This document shows, one piece after another, positions 1-5,727 of a DNA stretch of 5,727 bases. The DNA is from Phascolarctobacterium sp. (GTDB taxonomy: Bacteria; Bacillota; Negativicutes; Acidaminococcales; Acidaminococcaceae), in contig DXVZ01000099.1 of NCBI GenBank assembly GCA_019417125.1, positions 5,098 through 10,824 on the forward strand, given 5' to 3'. The stretch's first letter is position 1. Every line of letters begins with the position of its first letter. The position numbers and the translations under genes are program-made. Under the pieces are notes generated by a model that worked only from the letters and a program-made list of their open reading frames with translations, had not been told where the DNA came from and made no database searches.

Positions 1-252
1 AATGCTGCGCAAATGGCTGTTGGCTTTGGCTGCCGCCGCTTTTAAAGCGCTGCACAGCTGTTCGCCTGTCAGCCCAGCAAAATGCTGTTTTTCCTCATGC
101 AAAACCTTAATCGTTTCTACGCTGGCAATTTCACCGGCTGCGTAACCGCCCATGCCATCGGCAATGGCAAATAAATCAGGCATATCCGTTAATATGGCGT
201 CCTCGTTGGAGTTACGCACAAGCCCCGTATTTGTTTTACTGACCGCTATCAT
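1..252 (-). CDS. stp: PP2C-family Ser/Thr protein phosphatase, N-terminal part (runs off left edge)
   Basis: Metal-dependent protein phosphatase of the PP2C/PPM family (Stp/PrpC), which removes phosphate from Ser/Thr residues and usually opposes a PrkC-type kinase. Only the first 84 codons are present; the frame is open to position 1, and a typical member is about 240 residues. Visible motifs are TNTGLVRNSNED at residues 7-18, with the phosphate-binding Arg at 13 and the acidic Glu17-Asp18, then LFAIADGMGG at 27-36, whose Asp32-Gly33 bind the metal pair. The residue after GGMGG-type glycines is Tyr37, where many family members have His; GGY is also known in the family. The ATG at 250-252 has an AGGGGG Shine-Dalgarno at 259-264, six bases upstream. 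The gene follows rlmN by 18 nt, the usual Firmicutes arrangement, and a prkC kinase gene would be expected beyond the edge. The family assignment is firm; the symbol rests on context. Confidence 0.92.
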   Translation of the reverse strand, partial: MIAVSKTNTGLVRNSNEDAILTDMPDLFAIADGMGGYAAGEIASVETIKVLHEEKQHFAGLTGEQLCSALKAAAAKANSHLRSI

Positions 253-270
253 ACAGCGCCCCCTACAAAA

Positions 271-1317
271 TTATCGCTTATTATCATTAAACTTTGCCCG
301 CAGCTGTCCGCAGGCTGCATTAATATCCTTGCCCATTTCCTTGCGGATGGTGGCATTAACTTTATTTTTCTGTAAAATCTTTAAAAATCCTTCAATCCGT
401 TTTGCCGTTGGGCGTTCAAAACCTTTTTCCGGCACGGGGTTAGCAGGTATTAAATTTACTGAAGCGTGCTTAAACTTTAAATAATTGCTTAAAAGCTGCG
501 CATCATCCGGCGTATCGTTTTTATCTTTAATTAAAATATATTCGTAAGTAACCTGTCTGCCGCTTGCCTGGGCGTACTTTTCCGCCGCAGCGATGACCTC
601 CGGAAACGGATAGCCCTTGTTGACGGGCATCAGCTCTGTGCGCACTTCGCTTTTTACCGAATGCAGCGAAACAGCAAGGTTAATAGGTATTGCTTCCTGC
701 GTTAATCGCTCAATGCCCGGAATAATGCCGCAGGTAGAAACCGTCATATTGCGGTAGCTCATAAAAGCCGTATCCTCGCGGTGCAAAAATTTCAGCGCGC
801 CGGTAACGGCATCATAGTTCAGCATCGGTTCGCCGCTGCCCATTACCACCACGCGGCTCACCTGCTGCGGTGCTATCGTGGCGTTAAACAAATACACCTG
901 CATAATAATCTCGGCGGCAGTTAAATTGCGCACGCAGCCATTAAGCCCGCTGGCACAAAACATACAGCCCATAGCGCAGCCAACTTGGCTGGATACGCAC
1001 ACACTGTAACCGTAATCATGGTTCATTAAAACAGTTTCGACGGAGTTGCCGTCTTCAAGTTCCAGCAGCAGCTTTTCCGTTAAACCATCGCTTGATTTCC
1101 AGCGTGTTAAAATTTTTATTTTGGCAGGCAAAACGCTGAATTTTTCTTTCAACACCGCAATATCAGCCTTGGAAAGATTGTGCATTTTATCAAAATCGAA
1201 CACAGCTTTTTTATAAAGCCACTGGTAAACCTGTGCGGCGCGGAACTTTTTTAAGCCAATAGCCGCAAATTCCTTCTGCAAAGCTTCCGGCGTTAAACCG
1301 AAAATTTCTTTTTTCAT
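271..1317 (-). CDS. rlmN: Dual-specificity 23S rRNA (adenine2503-C2)/tRNA methyltransferase RlmN
   Basis: Radical-SAM methyltransferase that puts a methyl group on C2 of A2503 in 23S rRNA; in E. coli it also modifies A37 of some tRNAs. The 348-residue length is normal. An N-terminal accessory domain (FRAAQVYQWLYKK, about 25-37) precedes the radical-SAM core. The [4Fe-4S] cluster motif CX3CX2C is Cys114, Cys118 and Cys121, followed by RNLTAAEI (130-137), the SAM-binding MGSGEPMLNYD (159-169) and VSTCGIIPG (193-201). Both cysteines of the methyl-transfer mechanism are present: Cys336 in AACGQL (E. coli Cys355) and Cys107 in CVSSQVGC (E. coli Cys118). The ATG at 1315-1317 lies 2 nt after the rsmB stop, with an AAGGAG Shine-Dalgarno at 1326-1331 inside the rsmB tail, so translation is probably coupled. 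The N-terminal domain and operon position argue for housekeeping RlmN and against the resistance enzyme Cfr. Confidence 0.96.
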   Translation of the reverse strand: MKKEIFGLTPEALQKEFAAIGLKKFRAAQVYQWLYKKAVFDFDKMHNLSKADIAVLKEKFSVLPAKIKILTRWKSSDGLTEKLLLELEDGNSVETVLMNHDYGYSVCVSSQVGCAMGCMFCASGLNGCVRNLTAAEIIMQVYLFNATIAPQQVSRVVVMGSGEPMLNYDAVTGALKFLHREDTAFMSYRNMTVSTCGIIPGIERLTQEAIPINLAVSLHSVKSEVRTELMPVNKGYPFPEVIAAAEKYAQASGRQVTYEYILIKDKNDTPDDAQLLSNYLKFKHASVNLIPANPVPEKGFERPTAKRIEGFLKILQKNKVNATIRKEMGKDINAACGQLRAKFNDNKR

Positions 1318-1319
1318 CT

Positions 1320-2693
1320 TTACTGCTCCTTGCGCCGCATTGCGCAGATATAAAAACCGTCCACGCCGTCGCGCTGCGGCAAAAGCTGCAATTCATTTAC
1401 CGTTGCGCCCGTCAATGGATGTTTAAAGCCAGCGTATTCAAAATTTGGATGCGCCGCTAAAAACTCTTGAACCAACCCGCTGTTTTCGGCAGCTTCAAGC
1501 GTGCAGGTACTGTAAACAAGCATACCGCACGGTTTTACATAACGCGCTGCGTTTTTAAGAATAGCTTTTTGCAGCGGCGGAAAAACCTGCAAATCTTTTT
1601 GGCTTTTGCGCCAGCGCGCTTCTGCCCTGCGGCGCAGCACGCCCAGTCCGCTGCACGGAGCGTCCACCAGCACACAGTCAAAAGCTGCGCTCCATTCCGG
1701 TTTAAACACGGCAGCGTCCTGCAAAACGGTTTTTATAATTTCAATGCCAAGCCTATTGGCATTATCTTCTATCAATTTCATTTTGTGCAAATGAATATCA
1801 CAGGCATAAATGCTGCCTTTGTTTTGCATCAGCTGCGCCAAATGTGTAGTTTTACCGCCCGGTGCGGCACATAAATCCAGCACCGCTATACCCGGCTGCG
1901 GATTAACCACATGCGCAACTAACATTGAACTTTCATCCTGCATATAAAAAGCGTCAGGATGTTTTTCCAAAAGCTTGTTTATCCCGGCAGTTTTGCTGCA
2001 AACAATTCCTTCTTCGCACCATTTGGAAGGCTCTGCTTCAAATCCTGCTGCCTGCAAATCTGCCAGCAGTACATCACGCGTAGTTTTAAGCGTGTTGGTG
2101 CGCAGGCTTAAAACCGGCGGCAAATTATTATAGCGGCACAGCGCTTGGGTTTCTTCCGCGCCAAACTGCTGCAGCCAGCGCTTAACCAGCCATTCCGGGT
2201 GAAACTCCGTCAAAGCAATGCTCAGCGCAGGTTCATCTTCATATTTAGGGAATACAATCGTCCCCGCTTCTTTACTGCGTACGGCAGAACGCAAAATGCC
2301 ATTAACAAATTTTGCCGTACCCAAATGCCCTGCCGCCTTAGCAAGTTCCGTGCTTTCGTTGCACGCAGCCGAAGCAGGTACTTTATCCAGATAAAAAAGC
2401 TGGTACAACCCCATACGCAAAATGTTTAAAACAACCTTATCAATTTTGTTCAGCGGCCTTGACGACAACTGCGACAAAAGCCAGTCCAAAGTACCTTTAG
2501 CTTTAACGGTACCATAGACCAGCTCCGTAATAAACCTGCGGTCCCTGTCATCGCAAGTTTTGCTGCGCAGTGCTTTATTTAAGGCAATATTGGCATATGC
2601 TCCGCCATCAATAACGGAACAAATAATATCAAGTGCCGTCTGTCTCGCAGTTTCTTTTTTATTTTTTTTGTTTATTTGCGGTTTTGCTGTCAT
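1320..2693 (-). CDS. rsmB: 16S rRNA (cytosine967-C5)-methyltransferase RsmB
   Basis: SAM-dependent m5C methyltransferase (RsmB/Sun/Fmu), which methylates C967 of 16S rRNA. The 457 residues are complete and of usual length. An N-terminal NusB-like RNA-binding domain covers about residues 15-140 (ARQTALDII, ELVYGTVK, FVNGILRSAVR). The Rossmann methyltransferase domain follows: FYMQDESSML near 249-258, SAM-binding motif I DLCAAPGGK at 273-281, motif IV DAPCSG at 344-349 with Cys347 for product release, and motif VI STCTLE at 395-400 with Cys397 as the likely catalytic nucleophile. The protein ends with the usual DGFYICAMRR. The ATG at 2691-2693 has an AGAGGA Shine-Dalgarno at 2699-2704, and the first 35 nt overlap the end of the DUF116 gene in another frame. 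The start region is rich in A (Lys/Asn codons), including an A8 run at 2662-2669 near codons 8-11. No active-site residue is missing. Confidence 0.97.
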   Translation of the reverse strand: MTAKPQINKKNKKETARQTALDIICSVIDGGAYANIALNKALRSKTCDDRDRRFITELVYGTVKAKGTLDWLLSQLSSRPLNKIDKVVLNILRMGLYQLFYLDKVPASAACNESTELAKAAGHLGTAKFVNGILRSAVRSKEAGTIVFPKYEDEPALSIALTEFHPEWLVKRWLQQFGAEETQALCRYNNLPPVLSLRTNTLKTTRDVLLADLQAAGFEAEPSKWCEEGIVCSKTAGINKLLEKHPDAFYMQDESSMLVAHVVNPQPGIAVLDLCAAPGGKTTHLAQLMQNKGSIYACDIHLHKMKLIEDNANRLGIEIIKTVLQDAAVFKPEWSAAFDCVLVDAPCSGLGVLRRRAEARWRKSQKDLQVFPPLQKAILKNAARYVKPCGMLVYSTCTLEAAENSGLVQEFLAAHPNFEYAGFKHPLTGATVNELQLLPQRDGVDGFYICAMRRKEQ

Positions 2694-3462
2694 CTATTTC
2701 CTCTGTATCTAAAAAGTCCAAAATAGCGGATTCTACTTTCTTAATATCAACGCGCGTATTAAAACACGGGCCAAAAGGCCTTTCGTTTAAAACGCCAATA
2801 ACCGGCAGCGGAAACACGTCCTGTATGCCGCTTGTTAAATCGCGCTCGCAGGCAACGGCTATTATCGCCTTGGGGCGGATTTCTTTAACCATCTGCCGCG
2901 CCAGTGTACCGCCGGTTGCCACGCCCATGTGGATGCCGTACTTATGCGCCAGCTGCAGCATGCCGCCAACGCAGCAGCGCCCGCATTGATGGCAGTTTTC
3001 GATGTTGCGCGTAATTTTGAAAGCGCAGGTATCTAACTGAATACAGTGCGGCGTCAAAATCATAATGCGCGACGCTGGCACTTTTATTTTATGCTGGCGT
3101 ACCAAATGGTTGCTTACTTCTATAAAAGACTGTTCAATCCGCTGGCGCGGAATGTTGAAAATGCGCCCTAACCCTACGGCAAATGGGAACAGCATATTAA
3201 CGGCTTTCCAAGCCCAAAAGTAAAATGTTTTAATGATAGGAAATCCCAAAATAGCAAGCACAATGGCGCTTACCGCTGCCAAAAGCCCAAGTGCTACCAC
3301 AATGCCTACACTGCCGAACAGCACCGGCAGTTTGGTGTTAATCTGCGCCAGCCCGGGCAGCGCCACACGCCAGCACAGGTAAATAAACACTGCCCCCAAA
3401 AAAGCGCTTGCCAAAGTTAACGAAACAAATATGCGTTTTTTAGGTTTTAAAACACTTTCCAT
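2659..3462 (-). CDS. DUF116 family membrane-anchored cysteine-rich protein
   Basis: Function not established; the sequence matches DUF116 (PF01976). With the ATG start it has 267 residues. After a basic start (KPKKR) come two clear hydrophobic segments at about 11-31 and 45-74 and a weaker one near 79-98, so the N-terminus is probably membrane-anchored. The soluble C-terminal part holds the family signature: LTPHC with Cys140, Cys146, the dense NCHQCGRCC group (Cys157, 160, 163, 164), a GG-containing stretch (VATGGTLAR), IAVACERDL with Cys205, and GPCFNT with Cys233. The cysteine spacing suggests an iron-sulfur or zinc site, but this is inference. The tail is lysine-rich. It lies between fmt and rsmB, with 14 nt to fmt and a 35-nt overlap with rsmB, so it is probably co-translated with translation genes. 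A TTG at 3478-3480, overlapping the fmt stop, would add six residues; the ATG at 3460-3462 is preferred because AAGGAAG (3471-3477) sits properly before it. Confidence 0.9.
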   Translation of the reverse strand: MESVLKPKKRIFVSLTLASAFLGAVFIYLCWRVALPGLAQINTKLPVLFGSVGIVVALGLLAAVSAIVLAILGFPIIKTFYFWAWKAVNMLFPFAVGLGRIFNIPRQRIEQSFIEVSNHLVRQHKIKVPASRIMILTPHCIQLDTCAFKITRNIENCHQCGRCCVGGMLQLAHKYGIHMGVATGGTLARQMVKEIRPKAIIAVACERDLTSGIQDVFPLPVIGVLNERPFGPCFNTRVDIKKVESAILDFLDTEEIDDSKTANKQKK

Positions 3463-3470
3463 GGCGTTTA

Positions 3471-3477
3471 CTTCCTT
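3471..3477 (-). promoter_or_regulatory. Ribosome binding site of the DUF116 gene (AAGGAAG)
   Basis: AAGGAAG overlaps the fmt stop codon and lies 8 nt before the ATG at 3460-3462. It supports that ATG over the TTG at 3478-3480, which has only a weak purine stretch in front of it. Confidence 0.7.
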
Positions 3478-4409
3478 CAACCTAAAATTTCACCCTTATT
3501 AATACCGCGCCCATTGCAGAAAACAGCTGCCGGCATATGTTTTTTGGATTCCGGCTGCACTTCCGTTACCAAAAGCGCACCCCTGCCGCAAGCAACTTTA
3601 AAACCGTTTTTGGTTATTTCCATAACCTCGCCTGGCTGTGCGCTGCCGTCAGAAGCCACCTGTGCACGCCAGATTTTCAGCTTTTTGCCGCCCGGAAGGT
3701 TTGTAAACGCTCCCGGTGCAGGGTTAAAGGCGCGGATTTTATTATGAATTTCTTCTGCGGTTAACGTCCAGTCGATATGTTCCATTTCACGCGTCAATAA
3801 ATGCGCGTATGTTGCTTCATCATTATTCTGTTTTTCAGGTGTAATTTCACCATTTTTAATTTTTTCAACCGTTGCCAAAAGCAGATCGCTGCCGCATTCT
3901 TTCAGCTCGTCGTGCAGTTCGCCCATTGTCATTTCGGGCGTAATAGCAACCTCAGCCTTTGCCAGCATATCACCGGTGTCCATGCCGATATCCATCTGCA
4001 TAATTGTTACGCCGCTTTTAGTTTCACCGTTTAAAATTACATAGTGTATCGGCGCGGCGCCGCGGTATTTGGGCAGCAGTGAAGCATGTACGTTAATGCA
4101 GCCGTACTTGGGCATTTCCAAAATCTCTTTCGGCAAAAACTGCCCAAACGCCGCCACTACAATTAAATCAGGCGCAAGTCCGCGCAAAAGTTCTATAACT
4201 TCCGGCGCTTTTACGCGCTGCGGCTGGTAAACTTCAAAACCGTGTTCCAGCGCGTATTCCTTTACCGGCGTCATCAGCATTTTTTGCCCGCGTCCTTTAG
4301 GGCGGTCGGGCTGGGTAAATACGCCAACTATTTCATCTGTGCCCCGCTCTGCCAGCGCTTTTAAACTTGCTACGGCAAAATCAGGGGTTCCCATAAATAC
4401 TATTCTCAT
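3477..4409 (-). CDS. fmt: Methionyl-tRNA formyltransferase
   Basis: Transfers a formyl group from 10-formyl-tetrahydrofolate to Met-tRNA(fMet), making the initiator tRNA in the cytoplasm. With the start used here it has 310 residues, the normal length. The N-terminal formyltransferase domain begins MRIVFMGTPDFAV and contains QPDRPKGRGQK (33-43), the INVHASLLPKYRGAAP signature with Asn106 and His108, and MDIGMDTGDM with Asp144; these three form the catalytic triad and match the E. coli numbering. The C-terminal tRNA-binding domain starts near residue 205 and contains IRAFNPAPGAF. It ends with the typical GRGINKGEILG. An earlier ATG at 4413-4415 overlaps the def stop as ATGA and adds Met-Ser. 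It lies only 3 nt from GGGGA (4419-4423), whereas the ATG at 4407-4409 lies 9 nt away and matches the usual family start. Either way, fmt is tightly coupled to def, the enzyme that undoes formylation. Confidence 0.96.
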   Translation of the reverse strand: MRIVFMGTPDFAVASLKALAERGTDEIVGVFTQPDRPKGRGQKMLMTPVKEYALEHGFEVYQPQRVKAPEVIELLRGLAPDLIVVAAFGQFLPKEILEMPKYGCINVHASLLPKYRGAAPIHYVILNGETKSGVTIMQMDIGMDTGDMLAKAEVAITPEMTMGELHDELKECGSDLLLATVEKIKNGEITPEKQNNDEATYAHLLTREMEHIDWTLTAEEIHNKIRAFNPAPGAFTNLPGGKKLKIWRAQVASDGSAQPGEVMEITKNGFKVACGRGALLVTEVQPESKKHMPAAVFCNGRGINKGEILG

Positions 4410-4411
4410 GC

Positions 4412-4882
4412 TCATTCTTCCCCGCTAAAATCTTTCGGCATTAAAACCTTAGCTTTGTCAATAAACAGCACGCCGTCCAAATGATCCAGTTCGTGCTGAA
4501 TGCAGACTGCCAAAAGCCCGTCTGCCTTTATGAACATTTTGCGTCCCTTGCGGTCGTAATATTCGCAGTGCACAATCTCGGCACGCTCCACTTCGCCCTC
4601 ATAATCCGGTACGGAAAGGCAGCCCTCCGGTCCCACGGCAGCACCCTCACGGTAGGTAATAACGGGATTGATAAGTTCCAATAAACCTTCGCCTACGTCA
4701 ATAACAACTATTCTTTTCAGCACGCCTATTTGCGGTGCGGCAAGCCCAACGCCGTTAGCGGCATACATGGTTTCTGCCATATCGTCTAACAGGCGCAGAG
4801 TTTTTTTATCCATGCGTTCAACTTCCTGTGCTTTTTGGCGCAGTACTGGGTCACCCGCAACAAATATTTTTAACTTACTCAC
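4412..4882 (-). CDS. def: Peptide deformylase
   Basis: Metal-dependent hydrolase that removes the formyl group from the N-terminal Met of new proteins at the ribosome exit. The 156 residues form a complete, compact bacterial deformylase. All three family motifs are intact: motif 1 GVGLAAPQIG at 44-53, motif 2 EGCLSVP at 86-92 with metal ligand Cys88, and motif 3 QHELDH at 129-134 with ligands His130 and His134 and catalytic Glu131. The start is a GTG at 4880-4882, set 5 nt after a perfect AGGAGG. An ATG overlapping it (4882-4884) is out of frame and followed directly by TGA, so it cannot be the def start. It is the first gene after the likely promoter at 4917-4946 and is directly followed by fmt, its functional counterpart. 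Confidence 0.97.
   Translation of the reverse strand: MSKLKIFVAGDPVLRQKAQEVERMDKKTLRLLDDMAETMYAANGVGLAAPQIGVLKRIVVIDVGEGLLELINPVITYREGAAVGPEGCLSVPDYEGEVERAEIVHCEYYDRKGRKMFIKADGLLAVCIQHELDHLDGVLFIDKAKVLMPKDFSGEE
4419..4423 (-). promoter_or_regulatory. Ribosome binding site of fmt (GGGGA)
   Basis: GGGGA within the last codons of def. It lies 3 nt from the ATG at 4413-4415, which is too close for normal use, and 9 nt from the ATG at 4407-4409. This spacing favours the second ATG as the fmt start. Confidence 0.6.
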
Positions 4883-4887
4883 ATTAG

Positions 4888-4893
4888 CCTCCT
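4888..4893 (-). promoter_or_regulatory. Ribosome binding site of def (AGGAGG)
   Basis: A perfect Shine-Dalgarno AGGAGG lies 5 nt before the GTG start of def and decides that start, since the ATG only 3 nt away is followed at once by TGA. It is the strongest ribosome binding site in the window. The first base or two also belong to the TAG stop of a possible five-codon ORF (4892-4909). Confidence 0.85.
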
Positions 4894-4907
4894 AAAAATT
4901 CACTCTC

Positions 4908-4921
4908 ATAATAATTATTAT
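4908..4921. repeat. Perfect 14-bp AT palindrome over the -10/start region
   Basis: ATAATAATTATTAT reads the same on both strands. It overlaps five of the six -10 bases and the predicted transcription start of the def promoter. It could be an operator half-site pair, but it is made only of A and T and may be a chance result of the AT-rich promoter. No matching copy was noticed elsewhere in the window. Confidence 0.45.
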
Positions 4922-4946
4922 ATCACAAACAAGCCTCTGCGGGCAA
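4917..4946 (-). promoter_or_regulatory. Probable sigma-A promoter of the def-fmt-DUF116-rsmB-rlmN-stp unit
   Basis: Reading the minus strand, a perfect -10 box TATAAT lies at 4922-4917, preceded by TGA at 4925-4923, which makes a TGn extended -10. A -35-like TTGCCC (four of six consensus bases) lies at 4946-4941, with an 18-nt spacer. Transcription would begin near 4909-4911, giving a leader of about 28 nt before the def GTG. The -35 box lies in the few bases after the priA stop. The promoter would add to any read-through from priA. It is predicted from sequence only. Confidence 0.72.
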
Positions 4947-4948
4947 TT

Positions 4949-5727
4949 TTACAGCACATTAAACGGATCTACGTCAAAATAGACGTTTTTCATATCGCGG
5001 TAAGGCGAGTTCCACAGCGCTGCTTTAAAAACAGCAATCTGCGCGCTTTTAACAAGTACATTCACTCGGTACAAATCGCGCACTTTGCCGATAATACCGG
5101 CAAAAGGCCCATATACTTCGCCGTCCGTCCCCGCTGCCTGAGCTTCTAAAAAATCTGCCAGTTCTTTAGCTATGCTGTTGGCGCGTTCCTCGTTTTTATC
5201 CCACACGGTTATTTTTAAAAACTCCGTATACGGCGGATAGTTCAGTTCGCGCCGGTGTTTAAGTTCTTCCCGCGCAAAAGTATCATAATCCTGAGCCGCT
5301 GCTAAATGTACGGTACGGTTATCAGCATTGTACACCTGCAAAATAACGTTTCCCGGTTTATCACCGCGCCCCGCACGCCCCGCTGCCTGCGTCAGCAGCG
5401 AAAACGCGCGTTCAGAGGCACGGAAATCCGGCAGGTTCAGCATAGAATCTGCCGAAAGCACGCCAACCAGCGTAACGTTCGGTATATCGTGCCCCTTGGC
5501 AACCATCTGCGTGCCAATCAGCACATTGTACTTGCCGCTGCTAAAAGCGTTTAAAATTTCTTCGTGTGCAAATTTGCGCAGCGTGGAATCCTGGTCCATG
5601 CGCAAAACGCTAACCTCCGGCAGCGCGGCTATTTGCGCCTCCGCCTTTTGCGTACCCGTACCGAAAAACTTTATGCGTTTGCTGTGGCATTTAGGGCATT
5701 CCGTTGGTATGGGCATAGTGTTTCCGC
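4949..5727 (-). CDS. priA: Primosomal protein N' (replication restart helicase PriA), C-terminal part
   Basis: Superfamily 2 3'-to-5' DNA helicase that recognises abandoned replication forks and reloads the replicative helicase. Only about the last 259 codons lie in the window; the frame is open through the right edge. The Met at 5714-5716 is internal: in-frame codons continue upstream (Gly-Asn-Thr before it), and full-length PriA is roughly 730-800 residues. Counting from that Met, the CPKC pair at 7-10 belongs to the zinc-binding insertion. Then come FFGTGTQK (17-24), LRMDQDST (38-45), helicase motif V around LIGTQMVAKGHDIP (66-79) and motif VI QAAGRAGRG (110-118). The C-terminal domain contains ELNYPPYTEFLKI and ends DVDPFNVL. 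The stop TAA is at 4949-4951. The def promoter begins only a few bases downstream, and no terminator is visible, so read-through from priA into def is likely. Confidence 0.96.
   Translation of the reverse strand, partial: GNTMPIPTECPKCHSKRIKFFGTGTQKAEAQIAALPEVSVLRMDQDSTLRKFAHEEILNAFSSGKYNVLIGTQMVAKGHDIPNVTLVGVLSADSMLNLPDFRASERAFSLLTQAAGRAGRGDKPGNVILQVYNADNRTVHLAAAQDYDTFAREELKHRRELNYPPYTEFLKITVWDKNEERANSIAKELADFLEAQAAGTDGEVYGPFAGIIGKVRDLYRVNVLVKSAQIAVFKAALWNSPYRDMKNVYFDVDPFNVL

Noticed and set aside
271..300. Possible internal promoter for stp, with GATAAT-like boxes in the rlmN tail
   Set aside because: Two GATAAT matches are present, but no acceptable -35 box lies at the right distance, and the bases are explained as the AT-rich end of rlmN.
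152..484. Plus-strand open frame of 110 codons across the stp/rlmN junction
   Set aside because: It is antisense to stp and rlmN, which have full family motifs; its translation resembles no known protein and it has no convincing ribosome binding site.
1211..1396. Minus-strand 61-codon frame spanning the rsmB end and rlmN start
   Set aside because: It overlaps both genes in a different frame and has no motif; a coding shadow.
1467..1874. Plus-strand open frame of 135 codons inside rsmB
   Set aside because: It lies wholly antisense to the conserved RsmB catalytic domain, so it is a shadow of that gene's codon use.
2633..2989. Plus-strand open frame of 118 codons over the DUF116/rsmB overlap
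   Set aside because: Its hydrophobic Phe/Leu-rich start is the reverse complement of the A-rich lysine codons. It is antisense to two real genes.
3310..3329. Inverted repeat CTGCCG / CGGCAG with an 8-nt loop, a possible hairpin or terminator
   Set aside because: It lies within a membrane-segment coding part of the DUF116 gene, has no T-run on the minus strand where transcription runs, and a 6-bp stem is expected by chance.
4930..4948. Possible terminator after priA (GCC/GGC pairing)
   Set aside because: The stem is only about 3 bp and no T-tract follows in the right place; these bases instead form the -35 and spacer of the def promoter.
5714..5716. ATG as the start of a separate 255-residue gene
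   Set aside because: The frame stays open upstream and the protein begins in the middle of the PriA zinc-binding insertion, so this is an internal Met of a gene cut by the window edge.

Overview
The window is a compact housekeeping gene cluster. All seven genes lie on the minus strand, so in transcription order it reads from the right edge to the left: priA (C-terminal part only), def, fmt, a DUF116 membrane protein gene, rsmB, rlmN and the start of a PP2C-type protein phosphatase gene (stp/prpC). This order resembles the conserved coaBC-priA-def-fmt-rsmB-rlmN-stp-prkC block of Firmicutes. DUF116 next to fmt, moderate base composition and the protein style suggest an anaerobic Firmicute, perhaps of the Negativicutes (an Acidaminococcaceae-like gut bacterium). 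The lineage is inference; the gene identities are read directly from motifs.

Layout. Positions 4949-5727 encode the last third of the replication-restart helicase PriA. A 66-bp gap (4883-4948) is the longest non-coding stretch. It holds a good sigma-A-type promoter with an extended -10, a perfect 14-bp AT palindrome and a perfect Shine-Dalgarno sequence in front of def, which starts with GTG. From there the genes are packed with overlaps or gaps of 2 to 18 nt: def/fmt touch or overlap, fmt/DUF116 are 14 nt apart, DUF116/rsmB overlap by 35 nt, rsmB/rlmN are 2 nt apart and rlmN/stp 18 nt apart. This implies one polycistronic mRNA with translational coupling.

How the genes fit together. Fmt formylates initiator Met-tRNA and Def removes the formyl group from new proteins. 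RsmB and RlmN methylate 16S and 23S rRNA. The PP2C phosphatase usually works with a PrkC-type Ser/Thr kinase, which would be expected beyond the left edge. PriA belongs to replication restart and is linked by position. The DUF116 protein, a membrane-anchored cysteine-rich protein, is the only member without an established role.

I found no mobile element, CRISPR array, RNA gene, clear terminator or novel multi-gene system. The points worth a second look are the uncharacterised DUF116 protein, the unusual def leader (a possible leaderless five-codon ORF that ends in the Shine-Dalgarno, and an AUG-UGA overlapping the GUG start) and an A8 run in the DUF116/rsmB overlap where loss of one A would fuse the two proteins.
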